Assembly (NCBI GenBank): GCA_963995505.1
Contig: OZ023187.1
Span: 14,719,176 to 14,783,175 of the forward strand
DNA length: 64,000 nucleotides
Reading direction: 5' to 3'
Source: Hypericum androsaemum
Taxonomy: Eukaryota; Streptophyta; Magnoliopsida; Malpighiales; Hypericaceae
The notes under the pieces were generated by a model that was not told the origin of the DNA, searched no databases, and was given only the letters and a program-made list of their open reading frames with translations. A program made the position numbers and the translations under genes. Below are positions 1-10,715 of this stretch, one piece after another (position 1 is the first letter of the stretch; the number at the start of each line of letters is the position of its first letter).

Positions 1-1221
1 AATATATAAATTAATCCAATTATTGAAAAAATATATAAAAAATTCAGCGTAAAGATTTATCCGACTATTTTTCGTTATGGCTCTTTCGTTGATCCGGAGA
101 GTCGCTCCCTTTTATTTTAAGGTAGAATAGTGATAGTTGTTTAATATTTGAAGAAATTGATTAATTAAGGTATGTTAGTATTGTTTAGTCTTTGATATTT
201 TTTACATCAAACTGATTAGTTTCTAAATCCTAATTTCGATCACATTTCTAACAAGATATCAGTACTAAAATATCCATAATTCTAAAATTACTGAATCGCC
301 ACATGCACAAAACTAAAACCTTTCTTTGTTTGCCAATTAAAAATCTCTCTTCTTTAGACTCACCCTTGACCGGACTAGGGTTTTAAGCAAGCTAAGCAAA
401 TGCATCTAAATACCATTTCCAGCAGTTTGTAGACGCCAAGGCCAGACAGGTGTGATATGGAGATTAAGTTTCACAGCCTCATGCAAAGTTCCAGGCATTT
501 TCTTGGCTTGCTTAAAAAACTTTGTTCTGTTAAGAGTGAATTTGGAGAATACAGAATTTTAGTTTTTGTCCAGATTGTAATTTCTAGAATTAAGGGTATT
601 TTGGTATTCTTTGTGGTATCTCGCCGAAAAAATAGTCGAAATTCAGATCCAAAAATTAATCAATTTGATTTAAGGTATATCAAATACTAAAGAATCATTG
701 TTCTAATTAATTAATTTCTTAAAACATCAAAAATTATGACTATTTGTTCTTTATTTTATAAATTAGTGAACAAGGATGCTCACCAACACGTAAATGACCA
801 AGAATAATTGCTAAAATGGAATAAGCCTTTAGGTTCAACTATTTTTTAAGTCCTCATGCAAACATGGCTGGTAAGGTCATCTTTACTCAATCTTGGGTAA
901 TTGACTCGGGTGCCACCGACTATATTATATGTAATCAAGATATCTTGGTTAATGAAAGACCTCATATTAGTTCGAGGTTTTTCATGGCCAAGGGACTCTC
1001 GTGTCTGTCGACTTAAAAATTCATTATACTGATTAAAGCAGGCATCTCGAACTTGGTATAGTACGCTTACATCCTCCTCTCGGCTTCACCAGGTCCCGAG
1101 TAGACCACACCATGTTCACTTTTTATCAGGATTCTCTTGTGCTCATTCTACTCGTATATATAGATGATGTGATCCTCATTAGGAATCACGCTTCTATGCT
1201 ACAACTCACTAAACAGACTCT
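1..1221. repeat. Long direct repeat, left copy (identical to 17203-18423)
   Basis: The first 1221 bases match 17203-18423 at a constant offset of 17202. I found no mismatch or indel reading the two side by side. The window starts inside the repeat, so its true left end is not visible. It holds AT-rich sequence with no gene, a 77-codon open frame with no recognisable homology (457-690), and a copia protease/RT remnant (864-1221). The copies part at 1221/18423: the left one runs into a neprosin pseudogene, the right one continues into more copia RT. Confidence 0.9.
864..1221 (+). pseudogene. Copia retrotransposon protease-RT remnant, truncated
   Basis: A frame opening at 864 reads the copia aspartic-protease signature WVIDSGATDY and stops soon after at about 1013. 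It is followed directly by RT sequence with the YIDDV catalytic motif near 1155-1172. The integrase and most of RT that normally lie between are missing, so this is an internally deleted derivative. It ends abruptly at 1221, which is also the end of the direct repeat. The same remnant at 18066 continues through RNase H. Confidence 0.75.
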
Positions 1222-1339
1222 TAAAATAAATCAAATGTATAATATTGCAACATATATTGAGAAATCTCCAAAGAATTTGCAATAATTATATACTCTTAAA
1301 TAAGTTTCAATTTAACTTTGATACCATTATTTTAGGTAT

Positions 1340-2584
1340 AACCAAAACTCTATGGTGACAAATTATCTCATATTACAGGATTTTGGACGGTAACCAACGA
1401 CTCTCTTTCATCAACTACGATTTTTCTATTCTACATTATATTTGTATATATCTCACTAATTATAAAATACTTTGTTTATGCAGGGAAATGGTTACAAAAA
1501 TAGTTGCTACAATACATTATGTCCAAGATTTGTTTAAATTGACCAAAAAATATATTTAGGCCAACATTTTAAAAAACAATTTGGTACTGGTCCGAAAAAA
1601 CAATCTGAAATCAAACCCGTAATAGCTCGGGTAAATTACATGGAAGAGTAATTTATATATTTAATTAATATATAAAATATTTTTTCTCTATCATCAGTAT
1701 TATGCACTCTTACCATATGTTTGAACATAAAAAGATTTAAATCTCATTTCATTTTTATATGAGTTCTATGAGGCATTTACTCGAATTTTTGTTAATAGTT
1801 GAATTTAAAAGATAATATAATGATTTAGAATTAGACTAGAGCAAATTAAGTTTATTTGTTTACCTTCGTTTTAATTGTTTTATAACTATTATTTTTATTA
1901 ATACTAACACCATAATACAACAAATTATAACTTTTATTTGTTTTCATTTGATAGTGATATTTGATGATTTATGAATACTGAATATACTAAAATCTCATAA
2001 TATGTTAGTTACTTCTTAAACAATAGTTGATTATTTTGTGATAAATATGTTATAAATTATTTATGGTTCTTAAGAGCTCTTTTTCTTCTTTTTTTCTTTC
2101 ATTGAGAGCATGGATCAGCTATTAGACAAAATAGAAAGAATGTGCATAAGATGAAAGTATGTGAAATATATATCTTATTCTGTTTCCTAATTTTCTGTTA
2201 ATTCTTGCAGGATCAAGTATTGGGTAATTGGTGGTTGATGATTAATAATGTAAATATTGACTATTGGCCGAAAAAAATATTTACCCATTTGAATAAAGAA
2301 GCCATTGTCATTGCATTTGATAGAGTAACTTATGCACCTATAGGACAATCTAGCCTGCCCATGGAGAGAGGAATATTTGCTACTTGTGATAGTATAAGTT
2401 CATCAATTTTTCACATATTCTAATCGTTGATCCGACTGGTAATGTGGTTGATTTTGACAATTCAAAGTCAACAACGGTTGTTGACAAAAAAATATGCTAT
2501 AGCTTAATTAATTGGAGACACCATCGAATATTAGGAGAGACATTTTCTTATGGTGGTCCAGGTGGAGAAAAGTGTGGTAACTAG
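1340..2584 (+). pseudogene. Neprosin-domain (DUF239/DUF4409 type) gene, decayed C-terminal exons
   Basis: Three exon-like blocks match the end of plant neprosin-domain proteins, a secreted peptidase family. Block 1 (about 1345-1389) reads KLYGDKLSHITGFWT and ends at a GTAACC donor. Block 2 (1484 to about 1630) starts after a TATGCAG acceptor and reads GNGYKNSCYNTLCPRFV, then a stop where the family has Gln. Block 3 (2211-2584) follows TTCTTGCAG and reads GNWWL, then YWP, and after a frameshift near 2421 the terminal block with SYGGPGGEKCGN. The GNWWL, YWP and YGGPGG motifs and the CYN...CP.FV block are what identify the family. A nonsense codon and a frameshift make it non-functional. The 5' exons are absent: the direct repeat ends at 1221. 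Confidence 0.7.
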
Positions 2585-2598
2585 ATAACATTTTTTTC

Positions 2599-2815
2599 AT
2601 TGACAACATATGAAAATGATTTAATCAATATCAATAAAAAGTTGTGCCTACCTTCAGAGGCATGGCATTACAAGATCTAGTCTTTGGAACTTACCACTTC
2701 ATGTTTCGTTGACGAGATATGTAAATGATCTAACAAATATCAATAAAAAAGTTGTGCCCATCTTCGGAGGCATGGAATTTACAAGATCTAGTCAATGGAA
2801 CTTACCACTTCATGT
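2599..2815 (+). repeat. Tandem duplication of a ~108-bp unit
   Basis: Two diverged copies, about 2599-2704 and 2707-2815, share ATCAATATCAATAAAAA, GTTGTGCC and AGGCATGG in the same order, ending CTTACCACTTCATGTT. They lie just behind the neprosin pseudogene stop and contain no recognisable protein. Confidence 0.75.
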
Positions 2816-3604
2816 TAACATGAAGCTCTTAAAATCATGTCGTTGCAATTTTTTCTTTTTATACACTAGCTATTTATATACGAGTATGGACATTAAGATT
2901 TGGTGGGTGCATGATTATAAAGTCATCTTCTTAATGTCATTCACAAATTTTCGGGCATTAAATGTACATGCAACAAGGAGAAAAATATAGGAGTAAAAGT
3001 AACTTAAAAGCATAAATAGTAAATCTTTTTTTGATATTACGACAAATAAACGATAATTCATTTTATTTGAGGTCGCCAAAAATCTTGGCTAATAGAGAAA
3101 AGATAGAGATTCGAATATGCTCACCCACATTTCCTTTTACACATCTAACTCCGCAAAATTATTCTCAATAATTCATGTAGAAAGACATATGAAGACGACG
3201 TCAAATTTATTCTGATGTTAACGTCAAAACTCTTCCCTATACCAAGTTAAAAATAACCTGATTCATCATGCAGTCTGGCCCAAAAACGTAAAGCGTTAAA
3301 CCCACCAAACAATGGCCAAGACAACCCAAACACTCGCCGACAGTGCTACCATTGAATTATGATATGATTATAATAGGTTCTACAATCGAATCCTATGATC
3401 TAAATCATATCCTTACTCTTTGAAGAAGTGGAGATTTTATTAAGTATATATGAACGAGTGGAGAATTCTCACGTAGAGTAAGTATGAGGTTGCAGTCGTA
3501 GTCCTTGTCAAAAACTCATCATAGTAAAATTTAGAAGAAAAAATCTACGATAGAGAGTACCTTGCAATGATGCCGGAAAAAATGCAAACACTCCAGAGTC
3601 CTAG
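2816..3604. other. Intergenic, nothing recognised
   Basis: AT-rich sequence with short open frames only. I see no protein motif, LTR or repeat with a partner in the window. Confidence 0.6.
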
Positions 3605-4139
3605 CATTAGATACAAATTGAAACCCCCTCATTCAAAAGATACATAATGCAATTGATCCCGAAGGACAGTTGTGAGATAAATTCGTCTAGCCCTAACAAA
3701 ATAATACCTATTGCATTCTAATGGAAACCTCCCTGTTGGATCTGGAGTTAGGCCATCCTTTTGGTTAGCGCACTAATCTAGGACAATCGATTGGGAGATT
3801 TGGTGTTAATCGACTTAAACTATACGTAATCAAATAAACTAAACTAACAATGTGGTCTAGCCAAAAATAGAGAATAGTGGGCAAGGTATCCTATTGGTGC
3901 AACCTTCTTAACTAAGTTTCTTTTGGGTTATTTGAGCTTGTGATGGTCCGGTGTCACATATGCAATGGGTGATCATGTTACTGAGTAACCCATCAACTTT
4001 GAGATGTATATATGTTTGGCGACCGACTTTCTATGTGCTCTTACAACTAGTTGTCAACCCTAACGCTCGAACACTAGCCTTCAACACAAAACGCTACCTT
4101 AACTAAATAATACAACCCAAATGGACAACTAACTTAGAA

Positions 4140-4255
4140 GCCAAAGGGCTTGTAGCCCAACGGTAGAAGACGTTATAAATAATTAGGAGGTCTAAGGTTC
4201 AAACCCTAGCAATATCATGGTGTAAAAATTTACCTTTCAAAAAAAAGAAAATTCC
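4140..4255 (+). mobile_element. tRNA-derived SINE-like element
   Basis: An A-box-like stretch TGTAGCCCAACGG (4151-4163) is followed 33 bases later by a B-box-like GGTTCAAACCC (4196-4206), the internal RNA polymerase III promoter layout. A short body then ends in an A-rich tail (about 4238-4253). There is no cloverleaf, so it is not a tRNA gene. It lies in the part of copy A missing from copy B, which fits a later insertion. Confidence 0.6.
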
Positions 4256-4380
4256 CTTCTAGTGCTTTGCATTCCATGCATCTGATCCACTTAAGAGGAA
4301 GCCAATTTTTTCCATCACAAACATTAGGAATTGTCAATTGACCATATCATATGTTAACTATTCCTTTTCTTTTTGTAGTT

Positions 4381-4760
4381 TTATAGCTTGTGAAACAATT
4401 CATGTGCCATTAATATATTTGCAAGTACCTTAGAATATATTTTATAAGCAAAATTGCATAGACTTATTAGCTTAAACTGAGAAATTTGTTCAAGGCATGT
4501 TAGTTTAGGAATTAATACAATGGAAGTCTTATTTAGTTCTGCAAGAACAGATTTAGTGCAGTAAAGTTCCTCGCTAGTCCTAATTAGATCACTCTCAATA
4601 ATTCCCCAATATATATGGAAGAAGACACCTGAGTAGCCATCCGACCTCGGTGACTTGGTTTCTCTCATTTGAAATGCAGTCTCCTTGATCTCCTTGTTTG
4701 TCATTGGTCTTATGATGTCTTCTTGCAACTCTCAGTCCGGATCTGAGGTGTTGCAACCTT
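4381..4760 (-). pseudogene. LINE (L1-type) reverse transcriptase fragment
   Basis: A minus-strand frame of 115 residues matches the start of plant L1-type RT. It shows the order PMTNKEIKETAFQM, KSPRSDGYSG (usual form KSPGPDGY), FFHIYW, LNKTSIVLIPK and ISQFKLISLCNFAYKIYSKV. Only this segment remains: there is no endonuclease, no YADD catalytic block and no tail. Gly-Pro has become Arg-Ser in the conserved loop. It is 5'- and 3'-truncated, inside the insertion specific to copy A. Confidence 0.85.
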
Positions 4761-5798
4761 TAGCCCCTCTTCTTGACCCAAAAAAAAAAAACCTGTCCAG
4801 GCCGTGGGGAGTTAAAAAGTATAAACCATAAAATATAAATAAAAATTAGTACAAGTAGTAAGAAAAATTAGACTGAAATTGGTTAGAGCTTGGAGGTCTC
4901 CATTTTCTATTTTCCTGCTGCACAAGGAACTAACAGCGACCTCAAGAAAATCACACACACCTTCTCAGAAGGGAAAAACAGAAGAAAAGAAAACCACATA
5001 CAGAAGATCTATTAACAAAAGTGAATTTTCAAGTCCAGGAGATCTATTTTCCTCCTCCTCGCCCTCTTCGTACTCGCCGAACGGTCCTTTCTCCACGAAA
5101 TCCATTGAACTACGACGAGGTCAAGGAGTATACACACTCGCGAACTTCGGGCGTTTCCACTACCACTACAAAAGAGAATTCGCGGGCAGCTCTTCCTTTA
5201 TGGCTATATTTGTTTGTCGATTTTATTTTCCATTGCTATTGAGAATCCCACGTTGTTTGGTGCAAGAATGATGGGCAAGTTTGTCCGATAATGTAGTCCA
5301 TTGATCGTATATTTTTTTCTGGTATTCGAACACTCACTAAGTAACTAACATTAATACAATACAGAGATTTTAAATTTGAGACCTTTTAGTTAAAGCAAAA
5401 CAACTATTTTATTCCCCTTTAAAAAATAACTTTTTTCACGAGTTAATCTATCTTACAAGAATAAACCGAGAGAATAGAAATTTGAAAAAAAATTATAGGT
5501 ATATTAATACATCAGGCCAATTGGATTGTACAATTAAGAAATTGAAATTCTTCCAGTAATGGTTTTATACAAGTCAAATCTGGGTAACTCAGAATTTGAC
5601 CACATAATCAAGCCAAAGGTACAATAGCATATCCAACAAGATATATATAATTACGAGCTGATGATCCTAAACAGTAACTCTCCAAAAAGAAAATTAAGTT
5701 ATTTGCTATAGGAACAACTTTCATTGGTATATCTGCATGCAGTATTACTCCTTCAAATTACGTATTTATAAGATGGAGCTTATAAACTTGTTGAAAGC

Positions 5799-6233
5799 TT
5801 AGGCGATCCGAACCACTATTTCCTCCTCCTCTGAGAAAATGGCATCAACTACCTCACTCAGAAACGAGAGAAGACGTCTCAAGAGGGTACCACAGAAGCT
5901 TGGAGGCGATGGAGGAAGCAGCAGAGCAGTGAGGTAGACCATCCAGAATAACTTAACCCGCAAGTAAACAGCAGACAAGAGACAAATGAGCCAGCAGGGG
6001 AGGGAGAAGAAGCCGCCGCCCCGCGCTTGCGGGTGGAACTTACGAGTAAGCAGGAACAAACTCGAGCTACATGCGAGTGTAAGGTTTGTCATCAACACGA
6101 GGGGAATGGCGTTCCCGGTGCAAGGGATACAGATGATCGAGGTAGTACTGGGTAGTGGTGTTGTGGTCAGGATTTGTAGGTACATGTTCATCGTTGGAAG
6201 AAAGACGAAGCTGTAATGGGTAATGGAAACCAT
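5799..6233 (-). CDS. Small hydrophobic protein of unknown function, copy A
   Basis: 144 codons from an ATG at 6233, with three hydrophobic stretches, a Ser/Thr/Pro-rich N-terminal third and an acidic C-terminus (SEEEEIVV). I do not recognise the family. The upstream sequence supports a transcribed gene: a TATAAATA box at 6306-6313, 73 bases before the ATG, with a CCAAT-type element beyond it, both kept in copy B. A strong splice donor (GTAAGT, starting at 6043 on the minus strand) lies inside the frame, and TTTTCTCAG about 220 bases on would be an in-frame acceptor. A spliced product of about 70 residues is therefore possible. The ORF differs from copy B at about eight residues with no frame break. 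It could also be a chance frame over a promoter fragment. Confidence 0.4.
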   Translation of the reverse strand: MVSITHYSFVFLPTMNMYLQILTTTPLPSTTSIICIPCTGNAIPLVLMTNLTLACSSSLFLLTRKFHPQARGGGFFSLPCWLICLLSAVYLRVKLFWMVYLTALLLPPSPPSFCGTLLRRLLSFLSEVVDAIFSEEEEIVVRIA

Positions 6234-6305
6234 CGTTGTGGAGTTAGACTAGCTTGATATTTGGAAGGAAAACAAATTGAGGGTTAGAACTTGCTCGGAA
6301 TATTG

Positions 6306-6313
6306 TATTTATA
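6306..6313 (-). promoter_or_regulatory. TATA box of the copy A small gene
   Basis: TATAAATA on the minus strand, 73 bases upstream of the ATG at 6233. The copy B equivalent (11223-11230) has the same spacing. An inverted CCAAT motif (ATTGG on the minus strand) lies about 20 bases further upstream. Confidence 0.55.
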
Positions 6314-6365
6314 GGAGGGCACCCAATGGCCAGTAAGCTTCCTGGAAATATCCAATGTATTTCCT

Positions 6366-6795
6366 ATTTAAAAAAAAGCGAAGCAGAAATGGGAAGCTTG
6401 TTCTTGGGTGCCACCCCTGGCGTCTTATCAAAAATTATCTTCTGCTTATGTTTTATAAGACTAGAGCTAGCAGCGACCTGGTCCAATTCGGATCACGGAT
6501 AAATAATTAATTTCTCTCATTTACGTACAGTACGATCCAATTAAATAATTTTCCTACTCTATCAGTAACCTTGTCTAACACAGGTCATCAAATAAATAAT
6601 TAATTTTTCTCCCATCTACTTACATATATTATCTATACGAATTTTTATAAAGAATTAAAAAATTAAACTCTATACGAATCGAAAATATTAGGCTCAATTT
6701 ATAGAGAATAAAAAATATTATATTTTATTGAATAACATTACGCTATATATCACTAGATTAGATACGAAAAAAAGCAAAAATAATAATATAATATT
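6366..6795. other. Intergenic, nothing recognised
   Basis: AT-rich sequence beyond the end of segmental copy A. I see no gene or repeat structure here. Confidence 0.5.
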
Positions 6796-6799
6796 CCTC

Positions 6800-6915
6800 G
6801 CCACCGACTTATATGTGCTCTCGCAAGTAGTTGTCAACCCTAGCGCTCAAACACTAGCCGTCAACACAAATTGCTACCTTAACTAAATAATACAACCGTT
6901 TTCTCTGGAAAAAAA
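6800..6915. repeat. Third partial copy of the segmental-duplication sequence
   Basis: The run ACACTAGCCGTCAACACAAA followed by ...TGCTACCTTAACTAAATAATACAACC corresponds to about 4021-4115 and 9550-9655. A short internal duplication (ACTAAATAATACAACC twice, 6882-6933) marks its right end, next to a transposon end. Confidence 0.75.
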
Positions 6916-6937
6916 ACTAAATAATACAACCCAACAA

Positions 6938-7195
6938 TGGGTTTTTTTATCAAGTGCTACAGTACCAATTTATTACCAAAATGGTATTATTATTAAAAAT
7001 ATTTCGAAAATGGTATCCCTTTTCAAGATTGAAAAAAATTTCGACCTGGGGACCCTAGATCGAAAAAAAATTTCGACTTGGGACCAAAATCAAAAAAAAA
7101 TTTTTGACTTTCATTATCGAAAGAATCTTTTTGACCTGGGACCAAAATCGAAATTTTTTTTGACCTGACACCAAAATAAAAAAAATTCAACCTGA
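6938..7195. mobile_element. Truncated end of the inverted-repeat transposon family seen at 42045-42970
   Basis: Begins GGGTTTTTTTATCAAG, then repeated A/T-rich blocks of the form GACCTGGGACCAAAATCG alternating with AAAAAAAATTTCGACC. This is the same order as the left end of the complete element at 42045. The matching opposite end is absent, so this is a solo or truncated terminus. Confidence 0.6.
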
Positions 7196-7408
7196 GTCAC
7201 TTTTTGCACACTCTCTCTCCTCCCTCCCCCTCTCTCTTCGGATTTGGATTCAGCGGGGACTACATAAAAGTCGTCCCCATGATATGGACTAAATTTAGAC
7301 CATTAGATTTGATCAAATTCTCTTTTTACAGATCTGATGGTCAGAATCTGTTGAGGGTATGTTCGAGTTTTTATCCAAACATACTCATTAGGGTTCCACT
7401 ATATAATT

Positions 7409-7667
7409 CCCCCCACGTTCCGTCCCCGCCGCTCATAACACATTCTAAGGATTCAAATATAAGAAAGAACAAGTAGAATCGAAAGTTTCTGGAGAGCCAA
7501 GTATTTTTCTTAATTTCTTGTCCATGGCATCTATGGCACCTTTAGCATCTCAACTGCCTCCTCCATGCGAGACCCAATCTCGACCGGTTTACAACTACCC
7601 TCGAGAACTATGGAGAGATCGCATCGCTTCCATCCATTTAATCAAGATGTTAGCTTCACTGCTTTAA
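7409..7667 (+). pseudogene. Possible terpene-synthase first-exon fragment with its promoter
   Basis: A TATATAA box near 7409 is followed about 115 bases later by an ATG (7524) opening a 47-codon frame. Residues read RPVYNYPRELW, which fits the R(R/P)-x8-W motif found near the N-terminus of plant terpene synthases. The next residues (RDRIAS) take the place of the usual GDRF. The frame ends at 7665-7667, and no later exon with DDxxD or another terpene-synthase motif follows. The family call rests on one short motif and is tentative. Confidence 0.3.
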
Positions 7668-7744
7668 TTTCGTTAGACAGTTTTTTGTTTTTTCCAAGAA
7701 TATCGCGTTGCAAGTTGCTATAGTAATAAATTTAAAATCTAATA

Positions 7745-8165
7745 ATCTATCGTTATTTTTTCCGGTTTACAGAATTTGGATTGGTTGCTGCTCGTGTCTG
7801 TTACTGGTTTAAGCATTGGAGCATATGAGGAAGAAGATCGAGATGTCGACTGAGAGAATTTGCCTTGCCAAGATTAAGGAAGAACAGGCACGGAAGGAGA
7901 ATATCCTTGGCGAGGGAGATAGTGGAGAAGGAAACGCCTTCGTCGAGCCGAGCCGAGTTGGAGAACGGGGGAGGGAACTGGCTGATGAATCCCGCCGCGT
8001 AGGAGGTGCGGTGGCGGTTGAGCCACAACCCCCCGACAAGCGTGACGCTCCTCAGGAGCTCAACCGCGGCCATTCCTTCGCTAGAAGAGAAACCGTTGGT
8101 CGTTTTACCTTCCCGAGCCGTTTGGATGGGTCGTCTCTATCTATGTCCTTTGGTTCACTTATAAT
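7745..8165 (+). other. GC-rich segment with an unassigned open frame
   Basis: GC-rich compared with its surroundings, with overlapping open frames on both strands. The longest on the plus strand (7816-8190, 124 codons) is rich in Glu, Arg and Gly. It runs into the minisatellite at its end, and I recognise no domain. It may be host exon sequence captured next to the terpene-synthase-like piece. Confidence 0.3.
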
Positions 8166-8510
8166 GAGATACCAATATTGGAGAAGATGAAAACCAATAT
8201 CACGGTGGAATGAAACCAATATCATAGTAGAATAAAACCAATATCCGAGAAGATAGAAACCAATATCATAGTAGAATGAAACCAATAGCATAAAAGATGG
8301 AAACCAATATCATAGTAGAATGAAACCAATAGCATAAAAGATGGAAACCAATATCATAGTAGAATGAAACCAACATCATAGTAGAATGAAACCAATAACA
8401 TAGAAGATGGAAACCAATATCATAGTAGAATGAAACTAATATCATAGTAGAATGAAACCAATAGCATAGAAGATGGAAACCAATATCCGAGAAAATGGAA
8501 ACCAATATTT
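8166..8510. repeat. 22-bp minisatellite, about 15 units
   Basis: Units alternate between AACCAATATCATAGTAGAATGA and AACCAATAGCATAAAAGATGGA types, which gives a 44-bp higher-order period. The open frames across it are products of the period. The next stretch, 8511-8912, is AT-rich followed by TCTCTC-rich sequence with no gene. Confidence 0.92.
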
Positions 8511-10715
8511 TCATACTTGTATTTCCATAAATTATATTATTTTGCTGATATTTTTTTTAATTATTTTAATTATTGTATTTTCAATATTGCCCCTATCCCC
8601 TTCAGTGGAGATTATCCATGTCCCCACTGAATTTGAACCCTTCTCTCTTCCCCCTTTTTTACTACCCTTACGCGCCTCGGTCTCCTCACATCCCCCCTCT
8701 CTCTCTTCTAGTTTATTATTTTCCCCCTTTTCTCTCTCTCTTCTAGTTTATTATTTTTTGTGTATTTATTAAAAAGTCAATTTTATTTATCTTGTCTCTC
8801 TTAAATTCGACAATTTAAATCAATTCTTAATTTATTTTTAAAAATATTACATGTTTATTTATTCATGAAATTTATTTAAATAATGTTACCATATTTTAAA
8901 ATTTTATCTACATCGAATCTAAACTGAAATCCCCTCATTCAAAAGATACATTATGCAATTGATCCCGAAGGATAATTGTGATATAAATTCGTCTAGCCCT
9001 AATAAATTAAAACCTATTGCATTCTAGTAGAAACCTCCCTGTTGGATAGAGATAAGAGACTAATTTATATCAAACCTCCCTGGAAGAGGGACATTGCTGA
9101 TCGATCAAGTTTTTCAAAATAAAGCCATCCATCTTCCTCCCATGTACCACAGTTGATTAGCAGCTGGTACTGTTGGGTTGAGAGACTGTATAACCTCAGA
9201 AATTTCTCTTTTTAAAATTGATCCGCTATCCAAACATCATGCCAGAAGCCGACGAGAGTGAAAAAGTGCAATAAAGAGGAGTAGAGTGTAAAGGAACTAG
9301 TGTTAGGCCATCCTTTTGGTTAGCTCACTAATGTAGGAGAATCGTTTGACTTAAAACTATACATAAACAAATAAACTAAACTAACAATGTGGTATAGCCA
9401 AAAATAGAGAATAGTGGGCAAGGTATCTTGTTGGTGCAACCTTCTTAACTAGGTTTCTTTTGGGTTATTTGAGCTCGTGTTGGTCCAGGTGTCTCATATG
9501 CAATGGGTGATCATGTCACTGAGTAACCCATCAACTTTGGTATGTATATGTGTTTGGCCATCGACTTTCTATGTGCTCTTGCAACTAGTTGCCAACCCTA
9601 GCGCTCAAACACTAGCCGTCAACACAAACTGCTACCTTGACTAAATAATACAACCCAATGGAGAACCTGTCCAGGCCATGGGGAGTTAAAAAGTAAAAAT
9701 CAATATTAATAAAAATTAGTACAGGTAGAAACAAAAATTAGACTGAAATTGGTTAGAGCTTGGAGGTCTCCATTTTCTATTTTCCTGCTGCACAAAGAAC
9801 TAACAGCGACCTCAAGAAAATCACACACACCTTCTCAGAAGGGGGAAAAAAAAGAAAAGAAAAGAAAACCACACACAGGAGATCTATTAACAAAAGTGAA
9901 ATTTCAAGTTCAGGAGATCTATTTTCCTCCTCCTCACCCTCTTCGTACTCGCCGAACAGTTCTTTCTCCACGAAATTCATTGAACTACGACGAGGTCAAG
10001 GAGTATACACACTCGCGAACTTCGGGAGTTTCCACTACCACTACGAAAGAGAATTCGCGGGCAGCACTTCTTTTATGGCTATATTCGTTTTGCGATTTTA
10101 TTTTCCATTGCTATTGAGAATCCCACGTTAAGCGGTGCAAAAATGGTGGGCAAATTTTCCCCATAGTGTAGTCCACTAATCGTATATTTTTTTTGGTACT
10201 CGAACACCCAGTGAGTAACTACCATTATTGCAATCCAAATATTTTAAATTTAAAACCTTTTAGTTAAACCAAAACAACTATTTTATTGTGTTTTAAAAAA
10301 ATAAGCAAGAATAAACCGAGATAATAGAAAGCTGAAAAAACATTTATAGTATATTAATACATCAGGCCAATTGGATTGTACGATTAAGAAATTGAAATTC
10401 TTCCAGTAACGGTTTTCTACAAGTCAAATCTGTGTAACTCAGAATTTGACCACATAATCAAGCCAAAGGTACAATAGCATATCCAACAAGATATATATAA
10501 AACCATTATATATATAAAATCGTAGCTCTCCCTTTCTTTAAAGGTTTGAACCCAAATCTCCAAAAAGAAATTCAAGTTACTTACTGTAGGAACAACTTTC
10601 ATTGGTAACTCTACCCAATTATTACTTATAAATCCCCGAGTATATCTGCATGCAGTATTACTCCTTCAAATTACTTATTTATAAGATGGAGCTTATAAAC
10701 TCACTCGTTCAAAGC

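Larger units (their letters stand above)
3605..6365. repeat. Segmental duplication, copy A (partner 8913-11275)
   Basis: Collinear with 8913-11275. Shared landmarks include CCCCTCATTCAAAAGATACA, the block TAGGCCATCCTTTTGGTTAG, AACCTGTCCAGGCC, and the whole 4860-6350 stretch with the small minus-strand gene. Copy A has about 680 extra bases (4115-4792) holding a SINE-like sequence and a LINE fragment. Copy B has about 245 extra bases (9053-9297). A third partial copy of about 110 bp sits at 6800-6900. Confidence 0.88.

Noticed and set aside
4151..4206. Possible tRNA gene
   Set aside because: Only A- and B-box-like words are present. There is no acceptor-stem pairing or anticodon arm, and an A-tail follows, as in a SINE.
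8052..8514. Minus-strand repeat-protein-like frames
   Set aside because: They translate the 22-bp minisatellite and have no start or promoter context.
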